Assembly: GCF_018128245.1 (NCBI RefSeq)
Contig: NZ_CP072378.1
Coordinates: forward strand, 372,001 to 436,000
Direction: 5' to 3'
Length of the DNA: 64,000 bases
Origin: Leptotrichia sp. oral taxon 221
GTDB lineage: Bacteria; Fusobacteriota; Fusobacteriia; Fusobacteriales; Leptotrichiaceae
Shown here: piece by piece, positions 27,901-36,944 of the stretch
Position numbering within the stretch: position 1 is the first letter of the stretch
Layout of the letters: each line of letters opens with the position of its first letter
The notes under the pieces: generated by a model
Databases searched by the model: none
Told to the model about the DNA's origin: nothing
Seen by the model: only the letters and a program-made list of their open reading frames with translations
Translations under genes and position numbers: made by a program

Positions 27901-29558
27901 GAGGAAGCAGTAATACTTCAACAAACGCATCTTCACTTGGAACGGCAGTTAGTATGACAGTAGCAGAAAAATCAGTAGTAAAAACACCAGCGCATCCAAG
28001 TCCAGTATCAATACCGATACCGGCTGTACAAGTTGAACCATTAATAGATGATGGAAATGTAATTTTGCCACAAGTACCAGGAAGAAATTTACCAGGTGAT
28101 AATCATAATTATGTAATAAATGATTCAAGTGTAGAAATGTATGTGGATACTTCAGGAATAAATCATACAAATCCTATACAAGGTTTGAGTAATTTATCAG
28201 GAATTACAGACATAAATTTAATAATGGGAACAGAAGTTACTAATTCTTTAAATGCAAAAGCGATCCAAATAGGAGATAATATTTTACAACCATACAACAA
28301 TACTTTAGGAAGCGATATACCAACTGGAGCTAAGGTAAATGCAGATTCAGCAAGTTTGACTTGGAAAGCATATTTAGTAGAATCAGGAAATGTGACAGCA
28401 CCGATAAAAACTGTATATATGATAAAAATTCCTTATACTAATTTTGCAAATGAAAATGATACCGATAATAGAAATTTCTTAGATGGACTTGAACAAAGAT
28501 ATGGTGTTGAAGATGTCAATTCTAGAGAAAAACAAATTTTTAATAGATTAAATGATATAAGAAAAGATGAAACACACATATTTAAACAAGCTGTAAATGA
28601 AATGAAAGGTTACGAATATTCGAATACTCAGCAACGAATTAATGCGACTGGAAATGAATTAGACAAGGAAATTGGATATTTACAGAAAGATTGGGAAAAT
28701 TCATTTGACAAAAATGACAAGATTAATCTATTTGGAATGAGAGATCAGTATAAAACAGATACAGCTGGAGTTGTGGACTATGACAGTGATGCCTATGGAG
28801 TAGCTTATGTTCACGAAGGCAAAACATCCAAAACTGGAAATGATTCTGGATGGTATGCTGGAGCAGTTACAAATCAATTTAAGTTTAAAGATTTAGGAAA
28901 ATCGACTGAACAAGATACAATGATTAAAGCTGGAATATTTAAAACAATATGGCCAAAAAATGATCAAAATAGTTCATTAAAATGGATAATTTCAGGAGAT
29001 GTATTTGGTGGAATAAATAGTATGCACCGTAAATTCTGGGTTGTAGATGATACATTTGAGTCTAAAGCTAATTATTACACCTATGGAGCAGCTTTAAAAA
29101 ATGAATTAGGCTATGATATAAGATTGTCTGAAAAAATTCATTTGCGACCTTATGGAGCTTTAAAAATGGAATATGGACGATTTACAGACATAAAAGAAGA
29201 TAATGGTCAAATAAACTTGGAAGTTAAAGGAAATGATTATTTCTCAGTTAAGCCTGAAATTGGAGCGGAGTTTAAATATATTCAACCATTGTCAGTAAAT
29301 ACCAATTTATCAGTCGGGCTTTCGGCAGCATATGAAAATGAACTTGGAAAACTTAATAGATTAAATCAGGCTAGAGTTCGTTATACTACAGCAGATTGGT
29401 ATAATTTGAGAAATGAAAAGGAAGATAGAAAAGGAAATGGAAAATTTGACTTAAATTTTGGAATTGATAGTGTAAGATTTGGATTAACAGCGAATTTAGG
29501 ATATGATACTAAAGGTAAAAATATTAGAGGCGGACTAGGATTTAAGATGAGTTATTAA
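24978..29558 (+). CDS. Type Va autotransporter, fusobacterial N-terminal type
   Basis: A 1526-residue outer-membrane autotransporter. The lysine-rich start (MTNNLKEFSKELKSFAKRVK, then a hydrophobic ALITFLLTGAIG) is the N-terminal domain typical of Leptotrichia and Fusobacterium autotransporters. An asparagine-rich linker follows near residue 115. The passenger, about 120-1200, is built of short beta-helix-like repeats with GxGIYS, SVGMYASG and NYGTI motifs. After a Pro/Val linker near 1020 and a helix near 1180-1230, the beta-barrel spans about 1260-1526 and ends in GGLGFKMSY with the expected terminal aromatic residue. No protease motif seen, so an adhesin-type role is most likely. TAGAAAGGAAG precedes the ATG. 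Confidence 0.92.
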   Translation: MTNNLKEFSKELKSFAKRVKDFKYTDSALITFLLTGAIGRSASVNHFSEGNDIEIQPIARNTSIKTTWGGWQYGINGFYNNWQGHYKGHGDKVKDVKYIRSTDPLYKKTVTDHSNNDNNNSINNNDNSNAGAVHANNGEIITMNKTSLSSTPDVSIIGGIDSQTNKYTKFGLLAENGGVINAQKNWIKVTDSPMNTVSINNAKIDLEGSKVEYKGKGYALYTDSTSSSTNAINMKDATLVLDGKAIGYVFDQARPNVVNFNNTNIDVLSDDVVIADLRNSVTPIVIDIENKAGNDSLKSQLLRGNNVNITSSNGKTNYKYALVDDATIQIKSAVDKANLISDSDSEVFTKRSLYQNSRLHVEAFGSVKAELNTAQMNAIDDRFLAPVGLAIAGSSKSVDNSTTEIGNKGKVFVDRTDAGQGGIGFLADYGWLNNYNAGKLEVEYSSVPGVTVTPNDGAVGMYGTNNSNMVSSGPIRVGGKNSFGILGLSYKIDSSTGLAIDPSNEPYFNSALHRENFGKIDIMNLPWGEISMYGDGAVGIFTKNNSIDPTIKSIPSTSKAWLVGVNEGTITIYGNNHAIGMGSNFGAVTNYEGEDPNTHVVQSGIINVLGTQSFGMYGTNNTDLKNFAIINVAPTSPGNESIGMYGDDPETKVYMLEFENGSRIVRDSIINIGQSSYGIFARNIEMNGGTINVGNDGVGIYSQGPDVDLTGGKIIVANNNAVGIYIDDATVAPKPTIVKGNLDMKVGTDSVGYLITASNTKTDIKTKAPNDIHIGENSVYIYSKAPQSLGGKIETESKLVTDGSNSYGIYSSQDFVNRGDINLKSGAGNIGIYSSQGIGQNYGTIEVGPSNVATGKYGVGMATGSGTVENYGNINVTENNSVGMYASGSSAKAINRGTINLKGDDTVGMYIDNHATGENYGTIQTTPTASGTGTGIKGVVVKNGGIIKNYGIIKIVGSGNTGVYTDVASAYQIQGGSSNTSTNASSLGTAVSMTVAEKSVVKTPAHPSPVSIPIPAVQVEPLIDDGNVILPQVPGRNLPGDNHNYVINDSSVEMYVDTSGINHTNPIQGLSNLSGITDINLIMGTEVTNSLNAKAIQIGDNILQPYNNTLGSDIPTGAKVNADSASLTWKAYLVESGNVTAPIKTVYMIKIPYTNFANENDTDNRNFLDGLEQRYGVEDVNSREKQIFNRLNDIRKDETHIFKQAVNEMKGYEYSNTQQRINATGNELDKEIGYLQKDWENSFDKNDKINLFGMRDQYKTDTAGVVDYDSDAYGVAYVHEGKTSKTGNDSGWYAGAVTNQFKFKDLGKSTEQDTMIKAGIFKTIWPKNDQNSSLKWIISGDVFGGINSMHRKFWVVDDTFESKANYYTYGAALKNELGYDIRLSEKIHLRPYGALKMEYGRFTDIKEDNGQINLEVKGNDYFSVKPEIGAEFKYIQPLSVNTNLSVGLSAAYENELGKLNRLNQARVRYTTADWYNLRNEKEDRKGNGKFDLNFGIDSVRFGLTANLGYDTKGKNIRGGLGFKMSY

Positions 29559-29577
29559 AAATTTAGATAATTATTTA

Positions 29578-29630
29578 AAAAGAGACTGTTTCATAAAGTT
29601 GATTTTATGAAGTACAGTCTCTTTCAATTT
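29578..29630 (+). terminator. Rho-independent terminator after the autotransporter gene
   Basis: AGAGACTGT (29581-29589) pairs with ACAGTCTCT (29614-29622), and inner TTCATAAA pairs with TTTATGAA; a T-rich tail follows. Confidence 0.88.
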
Positions 29631-29728
29631 TATACTCAAAACTATTTAAATTATGTAAATTTAAGAGTTTAGTAAAATAGTCATGTTCTTTGAGTTTAGT
29701 TTTAAAGCAGTTTTACTATAAAATATAC
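29631..29728. repeat. Dispersed intergenic repeat, copy A
   Basis: Similar over about 95 bases to 40949-41047. The best shared part is TTTTAAAGYAGTTTTACTA near the right end. Both copies follow a terminator. In the other copy the left part folds (TTACTCGAA with TTTCGAGTAA); here the stem is decayed. This and the promoter region account for the 378-base gap between the autotransporter gene and mtnN. Confidence 0.5.
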
Positions 29729-29762
29729 AGTAATGAAATTAATTTTAAGAAAATTATCAAAT

Positions 29763-29817
29763 GTTGTATTTAATATTGCAATTTATGGTTTACTAAAAAC
29801 GAAATATTTATTATAAT
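29763..29817 (+). promoter_or_regulatory. mtnN promoter with upstream palindrome
   Basis: TTTACT (29788-29793), 18 bases, TATAAT (29812-29817). The 20 bases at 29763-29782 form an imperfect palindrome (TTGTATTTAATATTGCAA) that is repeated with better symmetry at 30673-30692, on the other side of mtnN. A regulator binding site is possible. Confidence 0.5.
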
Positions 29818-29936
29818 ATACACAATGAAAAAGTTTCAAAAATAAAATTAGATTAGACTAAAAAAATTGAAATAATAATTTTAAAGAAAAGTTTATGACA
29901 TAGAAAAAACGAATAGGAAAAACGAGAGGAGAAGAA

Positions 29937-30614
29937 ATGATAGGAATAATCGGTGCTGTAGATCAGGAAGCGATTGAGATAAAAAAAGAAATGACAGATG
30001 TTACTCAAGAAGAAATTGGAGGGATATCATTTTATAAAGGAAAACTTTGCGAAAAAGATATTGTTTTTGTGCAATCTGGGATTGGGAAGGTGAATGCGGC
30101 TTTGACTGCGACACTTTTGATTAATATATTTGATGTAGAAAAGGTTATTTTTTCTGGGGTTGCTGGGTCGCTTAATAAGGAATTGAATGTTGGAGATATT
30201 GTTATTGGAACAGATGTTGTTCAGCATGATGTTGATGCGACTGAGTTTGGATACAAATTAGGGCAAATTCCTCAAATGAAAGAGTGGGCATTTGAAGGAG
30301 ATAAAGAGTTAATTGAAAAGGTAAAATCGCTTAGGGAGAGCAAGGAAAGATTGTTTTTTGGAAGAATTTTGACAGGTGATCAGTTTGTGAGTAAAAAAGA
30401 TGTGAAAATTTCGTTGGGAAGTGATTTTTCAGCACTTTGTGTGGATATGGAAAGTGGAGCTGTGGCACAAGTTTGTACAAGATTAGGAAAAGGATTTTTA
30501 ATAATTAGATCGATTTCTGATTCAATAACAGATGAGTCAGGAATGGAATACAACAAATTTGTAGAATTAGCTGCAAAAAATTCAAAAAAATTAGTGAAGG
30601 AAATTTTAAGATAA
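29937..30614 (+). CDS. mtnN: 5'-methylthioadenosine/S-adenosylhomocysteine nucleosidase
   Basis: MtnN hydrolyses the N-glycosidic bond of methylthioadenosine and S-adenosylhomocysteine, recycling by-products of SAM use and feeding autoinducer-2 formation. The 225-residue sequence has IGIIGAVDQEAI at the start, FVQSGIGKVNAALTATLLI, SGVAGSLN, the substrate-contact VDMESGAVAQVC and RSISDSITDES with the catalytic aspartate. Length is normal. GAGAGGAGAAG precedes the ATG. Confidence 0.95.
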   Translation: MIGIIGAVDQEAIEIKKEMTDVTQEEIGGISFYKGKLCEKDIVFVQSGIGKVNAALTATLLINIFDVEKVIFSGVAGSLNKELNVGDIVIGTDVVQHDVDATEFGYKLGQIPQMKEWAFEGDKELIEKVKSLRESKERLFFGRILTGDQFVSKKDVKISLGSDFSALCVDMESGAVAQVCTRLGKGFLIIRSISDSITDESGMEYNKFVELAAKNSKKLVKEILR

Positions 30615-30672
30615 ATTTTATGATGATGTAAAAAATATTGTGATAAAATTAGATTTTAGGAAATAAAAAAAT

Positions 30673-30692
30673 ATTGCATTTAATATTGCAAT
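30673..30692. promoter_or_regulatory. ATTGCA palindrome
   Basis: ATTGCA-TTTAATAT-TGCAAT, upstream of the SPOR-domain gene, matching the site at 29763-29782 upstream of mtnN. Candidate operator. Confidence 0.4.
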
Positions 30693-30810
30693 TTAGAACA
30701 ATAAAAAGGAAGGAGAGAGAATTTTTATAATTTATAATAATTCTTAAGAAATAAGTTGATTTATTTTTAGAGAAGATAAAAAGTATAAATTTATAAAAAT
30801 TTAAAAAGAG

Positions 30811-31656
30811 ATGAGTTTTCGTATTAATCCATTTAAAATATTGAGAATAGTTGGAATAATAGGAGTAATAACATATGCGGGTGTTGAATATTCTAATTAT
30901 AAAAGTAGAGTTGTGAAAGAGACTTCAGAAATAACAAAAGATATAAAAATTAGAAGAAAAGATTTTTATATGACACAAGATTATAAAAATAATTTGACAG
31001 TTCCTCAACAGACTGTTGATCAAACGAATAAGGATGTTGCACAGGTCATAACTTCTAAAGATTCAGATACTAAAAAAGTTGATTTAGTAAATAATGGGCA
31101 GAAAAAGGATGATTCGACTGAACAAGTAAAAAATAATTCCGAACAAGCTAATGAGGAAGCAAAAAAACAAGAGGAAGCTAAAAAGAACGAAGAGGCAAAA
31201 AAACAAGAAGAAGCTAGAAAGAAAGAGCAACAAGAATTAGAGACTAAAAGGGAAAAACAAGAGGCACAAAGAAAGGCTGAAGCCGCCGCTACAAAAGCTG
31301 CTGCCGAAAAGAAAGCACAACAACAAGCTGAAGCTGCAAAAATTGCTGCTGCTAAAAAAGCTCAACAAGAAGCCGCTGCCAAAGCAAAAGCCGAAGCCGC
31401 TAAGAAAGCTGCCGCTGCTAAAAAAGGACCAAAAAAATATTTACAAGTAGCATCACTAGCCTCTGAATCAACTGCAAAAGCTACTGTAAGAAAATTAGGA
31501 GGAAACTTCAGATACCAAAAATCTTCGGTTAATGGACGTACTGTTTATGTTGTAATGTCAGCTATGACAGATAATCCAAGTACATTAAGTGCGATGGAAA
31601 GACAAGTAAAAAGTAGAATTGGAGCAGGTTATATAGTTAGAACGATTGGAAAATAG
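30811..31656 (+). CDS. SPOR-domain cell-envelope protein with TolA-like linker
   Basis: A 281-residue inner-membrane-anchored protein. One N-terminal helix (LRIVGIIGVITYAGVEY) is followed by a long Lys/Glu/Gln/Ala-rich helical linker (residues about 110-210, runs such as KAQQEAAAKAKAEAAKKAAA), then a C-terminal SPOR-like domain with YLQVASLASESTAKATVRKL and RQVKSRIGAGYIVRTIG. SPOR domains bind denuded glycan strands at division septa. AAAGAG is a weak site before the ATG. Confidence 0.82.
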   Translation: MSFRINPFKILRIVGIIGVITYAGVEYSNYKSRVVKETSEITKDIKIRRKDFYMTQDYKNNLTVPQQTVDQTNKDVAQVITSKDSDTKKVDLVNNGQKKDDSTEQVKNNSEQANEEAKKQEEAKKNEEAKKQEEARKKEQQELETKREKQEAQRKAEAAATKAAAEKKAQQQAEAAKIAAAKKAQQEAAAKAKAEAAKKAAAAKKGPKKYLQVASLASESTAKATVRKLGGNFRYQKSSVNGRTVYVVMSAMTDNPSTLSAMERQVKSRIGAGYIVRTIGK

Positions 31657-31683
31657 AGTAAAAATAAAAGAGGAGAAAAATAT

Positions 31684-32682
31684 ATGATAAAAAATTATAA
31701 AAGGAATTTTAGGGGGAATGTAACTTTAGCAGAGATTGCTGAAAAGATAAAAGAGGTGAAAAGTATAGTTTTGACAGCTCATATTAGTCCTGATGGAGAT
31801 GCATTGGGATCTATTTTGGCATTTTATTTTATGATAAAAGCATTTTCTAAAAAGGAAAATTTAGAAAAAAAGGTAAGTATTGTGATTGCTGATGAATTGC
31901 CAAAGTATATGAAGCATTTTGAAGAGAGAGAATTGATTAAAAATTATGATGAGTTTAAGGTTGAAGGGATGTCAGACTTATTTATTAGCTTGGATTGTGC
32001 GAATCAAGAAAGATATGGAAAATCAGTTGAGATAAAGAAATTATGTAAAGAATCAATAAATATTGACCATCATGTAAGTAATACGGAACACGCTGATTTT
32101 AATTATGTTGAGGATATTTGCTCGATGGGAGAATTGGTTCATCAATTTATAGAAATTTTTGGAATAGAATTATCAAAAAAAATGGCAGAATTTATGTATC
32201 TTGGAATAATAAATGATACAGGAAATTTTAGACATGATAATGTAACGGAGCATACTTTTGAAGTTTGTGCTGATTTAATGAGAGCTGGAGCGAATAATCA
32301 TAAAATTGCAAATATTATTTTTGCGATGAGTGTTGAAAAAATGAATTTATTTGGCGATGTTTATAAAAATAGTGTTATAGATTTTGAAAAAGGATTTATT
32401 TACTATTATTTATCACAGAAACAAATAAAAGAATTTAATCTTAAAAAAGGCGAAACTGATGGAGTTGCCGAAATAATGTTAAAAATTGATGGTATGGAGT
32501 TGTCATTGTTTGCAAGAGAAGAAGTGGATGGGACAATAAAAGGAAGTTTGAGATGTAATGATAAATACAATGTAAACGAGATTGCATCAATATTTAATGG
32601 TGGTGGACATGTGAAAGCAGCTGGATTTAAAACAGACTTGCCATTTGAAGAAATATTGAAAAAAATCTCAGAAAAATTGTAG
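31684..32682 (+). CDS. nrnA: DHH-family phosphoesterase, NrnA-like
   Basis: A 332-residue bifunctional oligoribonuclease/pAp phosphatase-type enzyme that finishes RNA decay and recycles 3',5'-pAp; some relatives cleave cyclic-di-AMP products. DHH motifs: AHISPDGDALGS (residue 37 on), SLDCANQERYG, NIDHHVSN and LGIINDTGNFR. The DHHA1 domain ends in GGGHVKAAGF. It starts 27 bases after the SPOR gene with AGAGGAGAA upstream, so they probably share a transcript. Confidence 0.88.
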   Translation: MIKNYKRNFRGNVTLAEIAEKIKEVKSIVLTAHISPDGDALGSILAFYFMIKAFSKKENLEKKVSIVIADELPKYMKHFEERELIKNYDEFKVEGMSDLFISLDCANQERYGKSVEIKKLCKESINIDHHVSNTEHADFNYVEDICSMGELVHQFIEIFGIELSKKMAEFMYLGIINDTGNFRHDNVTEHTFEVCADLMRAGANNHKIANIIFAMSVEKMNLFGDVYKNSVIDFEKGFIYYYLSQKQIKEFNLKKGETDGVAEIMLKIDGMELSLFAREEVDGTIKGSLRCNDKYNVNEIASIFNGGGHVKAAGFKTDLPFEEILKKISEKL

Positions 32683-32727
32683 ATAAATTCTTTTGTTGAG
32701 AAATGTCATACAAAGGAGGAGGGAAAA

Positions 32728-32949
32728 ATGTTTAATATGTTTAATTATTTACAATTAAAAGGTTTTAGCAATGAGAAATTGTCAGAACATTTTGAGAAAA
32801 TATTTGATACGAACACAGAAATAAATAACATACTTATGGGAAATTCAGGAGCTGTATTGAAAGGAATAAAAATTTCTTATTTGGATGAAGAAGAGAAGAA
32901 TATACATTTTGAGGTTAATATAGAATTAAGTAAAAGGAATGTGATTTAG
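32728..32949 (+). CDS. Small hypothetical protein
   Basis: An unrecognised 73-residue acidic protein (SEHFEKIFDTNTEINNIL, ending in SKRNVI). AAGGAGGAGG in front of the ATG is one of the strongest sites in the window, which supports translation. It lies three bases from the next gene and is likely co-transcribed with nrnA. Confidence 0.6.
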   Translation: MFNMFNYLQLKGFSNEKLSEHFEKIFDTNTEINNILMGNSGAVLKGIKISYLDEEEKNIHFEVNIELSKRNVI

Positions 32950-32952
32950 ATT

Positions 32953-33276
32953 ATGACAAAAAAAGAAAATCTTAGAAAAAATAAATTACAAAAAATATTT
33001 TTGGCGATGTTTTTTATACTAATGGTTAGTTGCTCATCGGTTGGAACTAGAACGGTTCCTAATTCAAAAGTTGTAAGCCGAAGCGATGTTGTAAAAGCTG
33101 GAATGACAGAAGTGAGCAATAAATTTGGAAGAGATATTGATGAAAAAAATGTAGGAATTTACAAAAAAGGTTTTAGAAACTGGAAAGTTATTTTGTATGA
33201 TGTAGATTGCTATTATCAAGTGTTTGTAACAGAAGATGGAAAAGTAGTTTCAAGCGAAAAATTAGATTACAAATAA
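32953..33276 (+). CDS. Small putative lipoprotein
   Basis: A 107-residue exported protein. The signal peptide FLAMFFILMVSCSS has a lipobox-like VSC with cysteine at about residue 26. The mature part contains VGIYKKGFRNWKVILYDVDC and QVFVTEDGKVV, a short beta-rich domain similar in outline to small PepSY-like or SmpA-like lipoproteins, not assignable with confidence. A bidirectional terminator follows. Confidence 0.65.
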   Translation: MTKKENLRKNKLQKIFLAMFFILMVSCSSVGTRTVPNSKVVSRSDVVKAGMTEVSNKFGRDIDEKNVGIYKKGFRNWKVILYDVDCYYQVFVTEDGKVVSSEKLDYK

Positions 33277-33279
33277 AAA

Positions 33280-33301
33280 TGAGGGGAACTCAAACCCCTC
33301 A
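33280..33301. terminator. Bidirectional terminator between convergent genes
   Basis: TGAGGGG-AACTCAAA-CCCCTCA. A-rich and T-rich runs flank it on both sides, so it can serve the lipoprotein gene (+) and the TetR gene (-). Confidence 0.8.
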
Positions 33302-33329
33302 AAAATTTTATTATTATTTTTGAATAATT

Positions 33330-34445
33330 TTAGCTATCTTTTTTTAAAGCTGAATTTTCATCAGTTTCAAAATTGTAGTTTTCATCGGTATGTTCAGAGT
33401 TTTCAGTAGAATTTTTACTAGGATCTTCTAAAGAATCATCTGAAATTTTTAAATCTTGTTTTGAGTCAAGTTCATCTTCTAATTGATCGTCGTCATCTGT
33501 AAAAATTGGTTTATACTCACTAGCAATATCTTCTATCGTTTCGATTGAATGATTATCATTTTCGACTTTTTCATTTGTTTCATTTGAAAAATTTTCTGAA
33601 GAGATTTCTTTTTGAGAATTATCATTTTCAGTAGAATGTACAATGTTAGAAACCTTGACTTTATCTAAGTCTGAATAATACGAAACACTACTTCCAAATT
33701 CATGATTTAAGAAACCATGATTTTGCGAAGAATCATTTTTTGAAGATAACTGAAATTTAGCAGATTCATTTTCATTTTGTTCTGATAATTCAGATGATTC
33801 AGAATCTTTTGAAGAAGAATTATTTGAGATGTCTTCAGTAGAAGTTTCTTCAATTTTTTCTTGCGTTTTTGAAAAAATATTATCAAAAAATTCAAGAAAA
33901 TCTTTTGTAGCAAGATTATTTTTTTCTAGTTTTAACCGAAGCATCGTACCTTCAAGTAATGAAATTAATAATCTCGAATAAGTTTCAGTATCAATATGTT
34001 CGTACTGATTCGAAGAATATTTTAAAGTTGTAAGAAAAAATGAAATTCGTAATTCAAGTTTTTTGTAAGATTTATTAAGTTCTTTTCTTGCGTCCTCGTT
34101 GATATCAGAAAGTTCTAAAACAAAATTTCCTAAAGGACTCCCACCGTGAAAACGATTTTGCTCGATAGTTTCAAAATATTTTTCAAAAAATTCTTTCAAT
34201 TTTTCGATAGATAAATCGTTAACGACTTTATTGAAAAATCCAATTAAATTATTTGTATGAAATTTTATAACATCGATTAAGAGTTCATTTTTTGAAGAAA
34301 AATTTTTAAAAAAAGTATCGTTTGTAATATTACAACTTTCAAAAATATCCGTTAGGTTAGTGTTGTTGTAACCCTTGTAATAAAAGAGTTTTGAACTCTC
34401 ATTGATTATAAAACTTTTTTGTTTTATATTTATATTTTCATTCAT
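33330..34445 (-). CDS. TetR/AcrR-family regulator with long acidic C-terminal tail
   Basis: A 371-residue protein. Residues about 8-60 are a TetR helix-turn-helix domain (SSKLFYYKGYNNTNLTDIFE, then TNDTFFKNFSSKNELL). Residues 60-195 match the ligand-binding half, including GSPLGNFVLELSD and RLLISLLEGTMLRLKLE. The last 175 or so residues are Ser/Glu/Asp/Asn-rich and probably disordered (SSSKDSESSELSEQNENESA). TetR proteins are usually about 200 residues, so the tail is exceptional. It reads away from mnmA and has a perfect 20-base palindrome just upstream of its start. Confidence 0.78.
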   Translation of the reverse strand: MNENINIKQKSFIINESSKLFYYKGYNNTNLTDIFESCNITNDTFFKNFSSKNELLIDVIKFHTNNLIGFFNKVVNDLSIEKLKEFFEKYFETIEQNRFHGGSPLGNFVLELSDINEDARKELNKSYKKLELRISFFLTTLKYSSNQYEHIDTETYSRLLISLLEGTMLRLKLEKNNLATKDFLEFFDNIFSKTQEKIEETSTEDISNNSSSKDSESSELSEQNENESAKFQLSSKNDSSQNHGFLNHEFGSSVSYYSDLDKVKVSNIVHSTENDNSQKEISSENFSNETNEKVENDNHSIETIEDIASEYKPIFTDDDDQLEDELDSKQDLKISDDSLEDPSKNSTENSEHTDENYNFETDENSALKKDS

Positions 34446-34463
34446 TTATATACCTCGTATTTT

Positions 34464-34483
34464 TTAATAATATATATTATTAA
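34464..34483. promoter_or_regulatory. Perfect 20-base palindrome, candidate TetR operator
   Basis: TTAATAATATATATTATTAA equals its own reverse complement. It lies 18 bases upstream of the TetR start codon, where an autoregulatory operator is expected. AT-rich palindromes can arise by chance in this genome, so confidence is moderate. The rest of the 286-base divergent gap before mnmA shows nothing else definite. Confidence 0.5.
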
Positions 34484-34713
34484 TTTTATAATTAAAATAA
34501 AATATTGTCAATAAGAAATAAGAAAAAAGGTATTAAATTTTTATAGAAATTATTCAGAATTTAGTAGAATAATTTAAGAAAATATGAAAATGTTTTTTTA
34601 AATTATTTTACTAAAAATATTTTGTGGGAAATGTGGAAAACTGCAAATGAAAAGGTAAAATAAAAAGAATTCTTACAACTTTACCGTAAGTTATTCAAAA
34701 TAATTATTTTTGA

Positions 34714-35832
<1,119 letters not shown>

Positions 35833-35910
35833 AAATCAAATTTTGCGTAATTCATTAAATTAAAAATGATTGGAAGATTAATAAGAGAAAGGTTTTAATG
35901 TATATAAAAT

Positions 35911-36828
35911 ATGGAAAATAATAATTTTAAATTTGAAGATGAAGAAAAATCAAGTTCTAAAAATAAAATAATTTTGGGAATTTTTGTAGTAGTGGTTTTA
36001 ATTTTAGCAGTTTTATTATTTCTTCATAAAAGTCCTAAAATGAATGATGCATTTAACAGTGAAGATGCAATAAATCGGATTAATCCAGTAAAAGATCCTA
36101 AGATAACATATTTTAATTATGGTGGGGAAGAAAAGCCGAATATGGCGAAATTTGGAATGGTTCGTAGAGGTGGAACCCGACCACATCAAGGTGTGGATAT
36201 TTTTGCTAAGCCTGGGACAGATGTTTTTGCAGTTTTAGATGGTAAAATTGTGGATTTGTATGCTGATAAAAATGGATATGGATTGAATTTATATTTGGAA
36301 GTGAATCCTAATGATCTTGAAAAATTAAAAAGGAGTGATTATAAGCCAAAAGAATCATTTGGAGAAAAACTTTTTGGAACAAATTATAATTTTATGGCAA
36401 AGCCGAAGTATATAAGATATGCTCACATGAGTAAGGTCTTTGTGAAATTGGGAGATACGGTGAAAGCTGGTCAAGTTATTGGAAAAACAGGTGTGACTGG
36501 AAATGCTAATAAAGCGAGAGATCCACATTTGCATTTTGAAGTAGCTTTTGAGATGAGAGGAAAAGGGCTTATGAATAGAGTTTGTCCTTTAATGTATTTT
36601 AAGATTAAAACTGAAGATGAAATGACAAAACAAGATATTCAAGTTCAGAGAGAGGCAAGTAAAGTGGAATGGACTGAAAATAAAGGATACGAAATTGGTT
36701 ATAGAACTCAAAGTGTGTTTGCAGCAGAAGATGAAAAATTAAGACTAGAAGAAGAGGCTAAAAAGAAAAAATTAAAAGAGGCAACTAAAATTCCAGAAAA
36801 AACTTCAAAAAAAGTTGTGAAGAAATAG
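35911..36828 (+). CDS. Membrane-anchored M23 family peptidase
   Basis: A 305-residue LytM-type peptidoglycan endopeptidase or its regulator. One N-terminal helix (IILGIFVVVVLILAVLLFL) places the rest in the periplasm. The M23 zinc motif is complete: H92-x3-D96 in RPHQGVDIFA, then YAHMS and PHLHFEVAF. The lysine-rich C-terminus (EEEAKKKKLKEATKIPEKTS) is an extension. The start lacks a close ribosome binding site; AGAAAGG is about 18 bases upstream. Confidence 0.87.
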   Translation: MENNNFKFEDEEKSSSKNKIILGIFVVVVLILAVLLFLHKSPKMNDAFNSEDAINRINPVKDPKITYFNYGGEEKPNMAKFGMVRRGGTRPHQGVDIFAKPGTDVFAVLDGKIVDLYADKNGYGLNLYLEVNPNDLEKLKRSDYKPKESFGEKLFGTNYNFMAKPKYIRYAHMSKVFVKLGDTVKAGQVIGKTGVTGNANKARDPHLHFEVAFEMRGKGLMNRVCPLMYFKIKTEDEMTKQDIQVQREASKVEWTENKGYEIGYRTQSVFAAEDEKLRLEEEAKKKKLKEATKIPEKTSKKVVKK

Positions 36829-36871
36829 TTATATTTTTTAAAATATTTGATATAAAAAATCATTTAAAAAA

Positions 36872-36900
36872 TTTAAAATTCAAGGAAAATATGATATACT
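36872..36900 (+). promoter_or_regulatory. Promoter of the second AEC gene
   Basis: Extended -10 TGATATACT (TATACT at 36895-36900) with only a weak -35 about 17 bases upstream. Confidence 0.45.
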
Positions 36901-36944
36901 AAGAATATAATTTATTTTTGTTAACGAATGAAAGGGGATGATGG

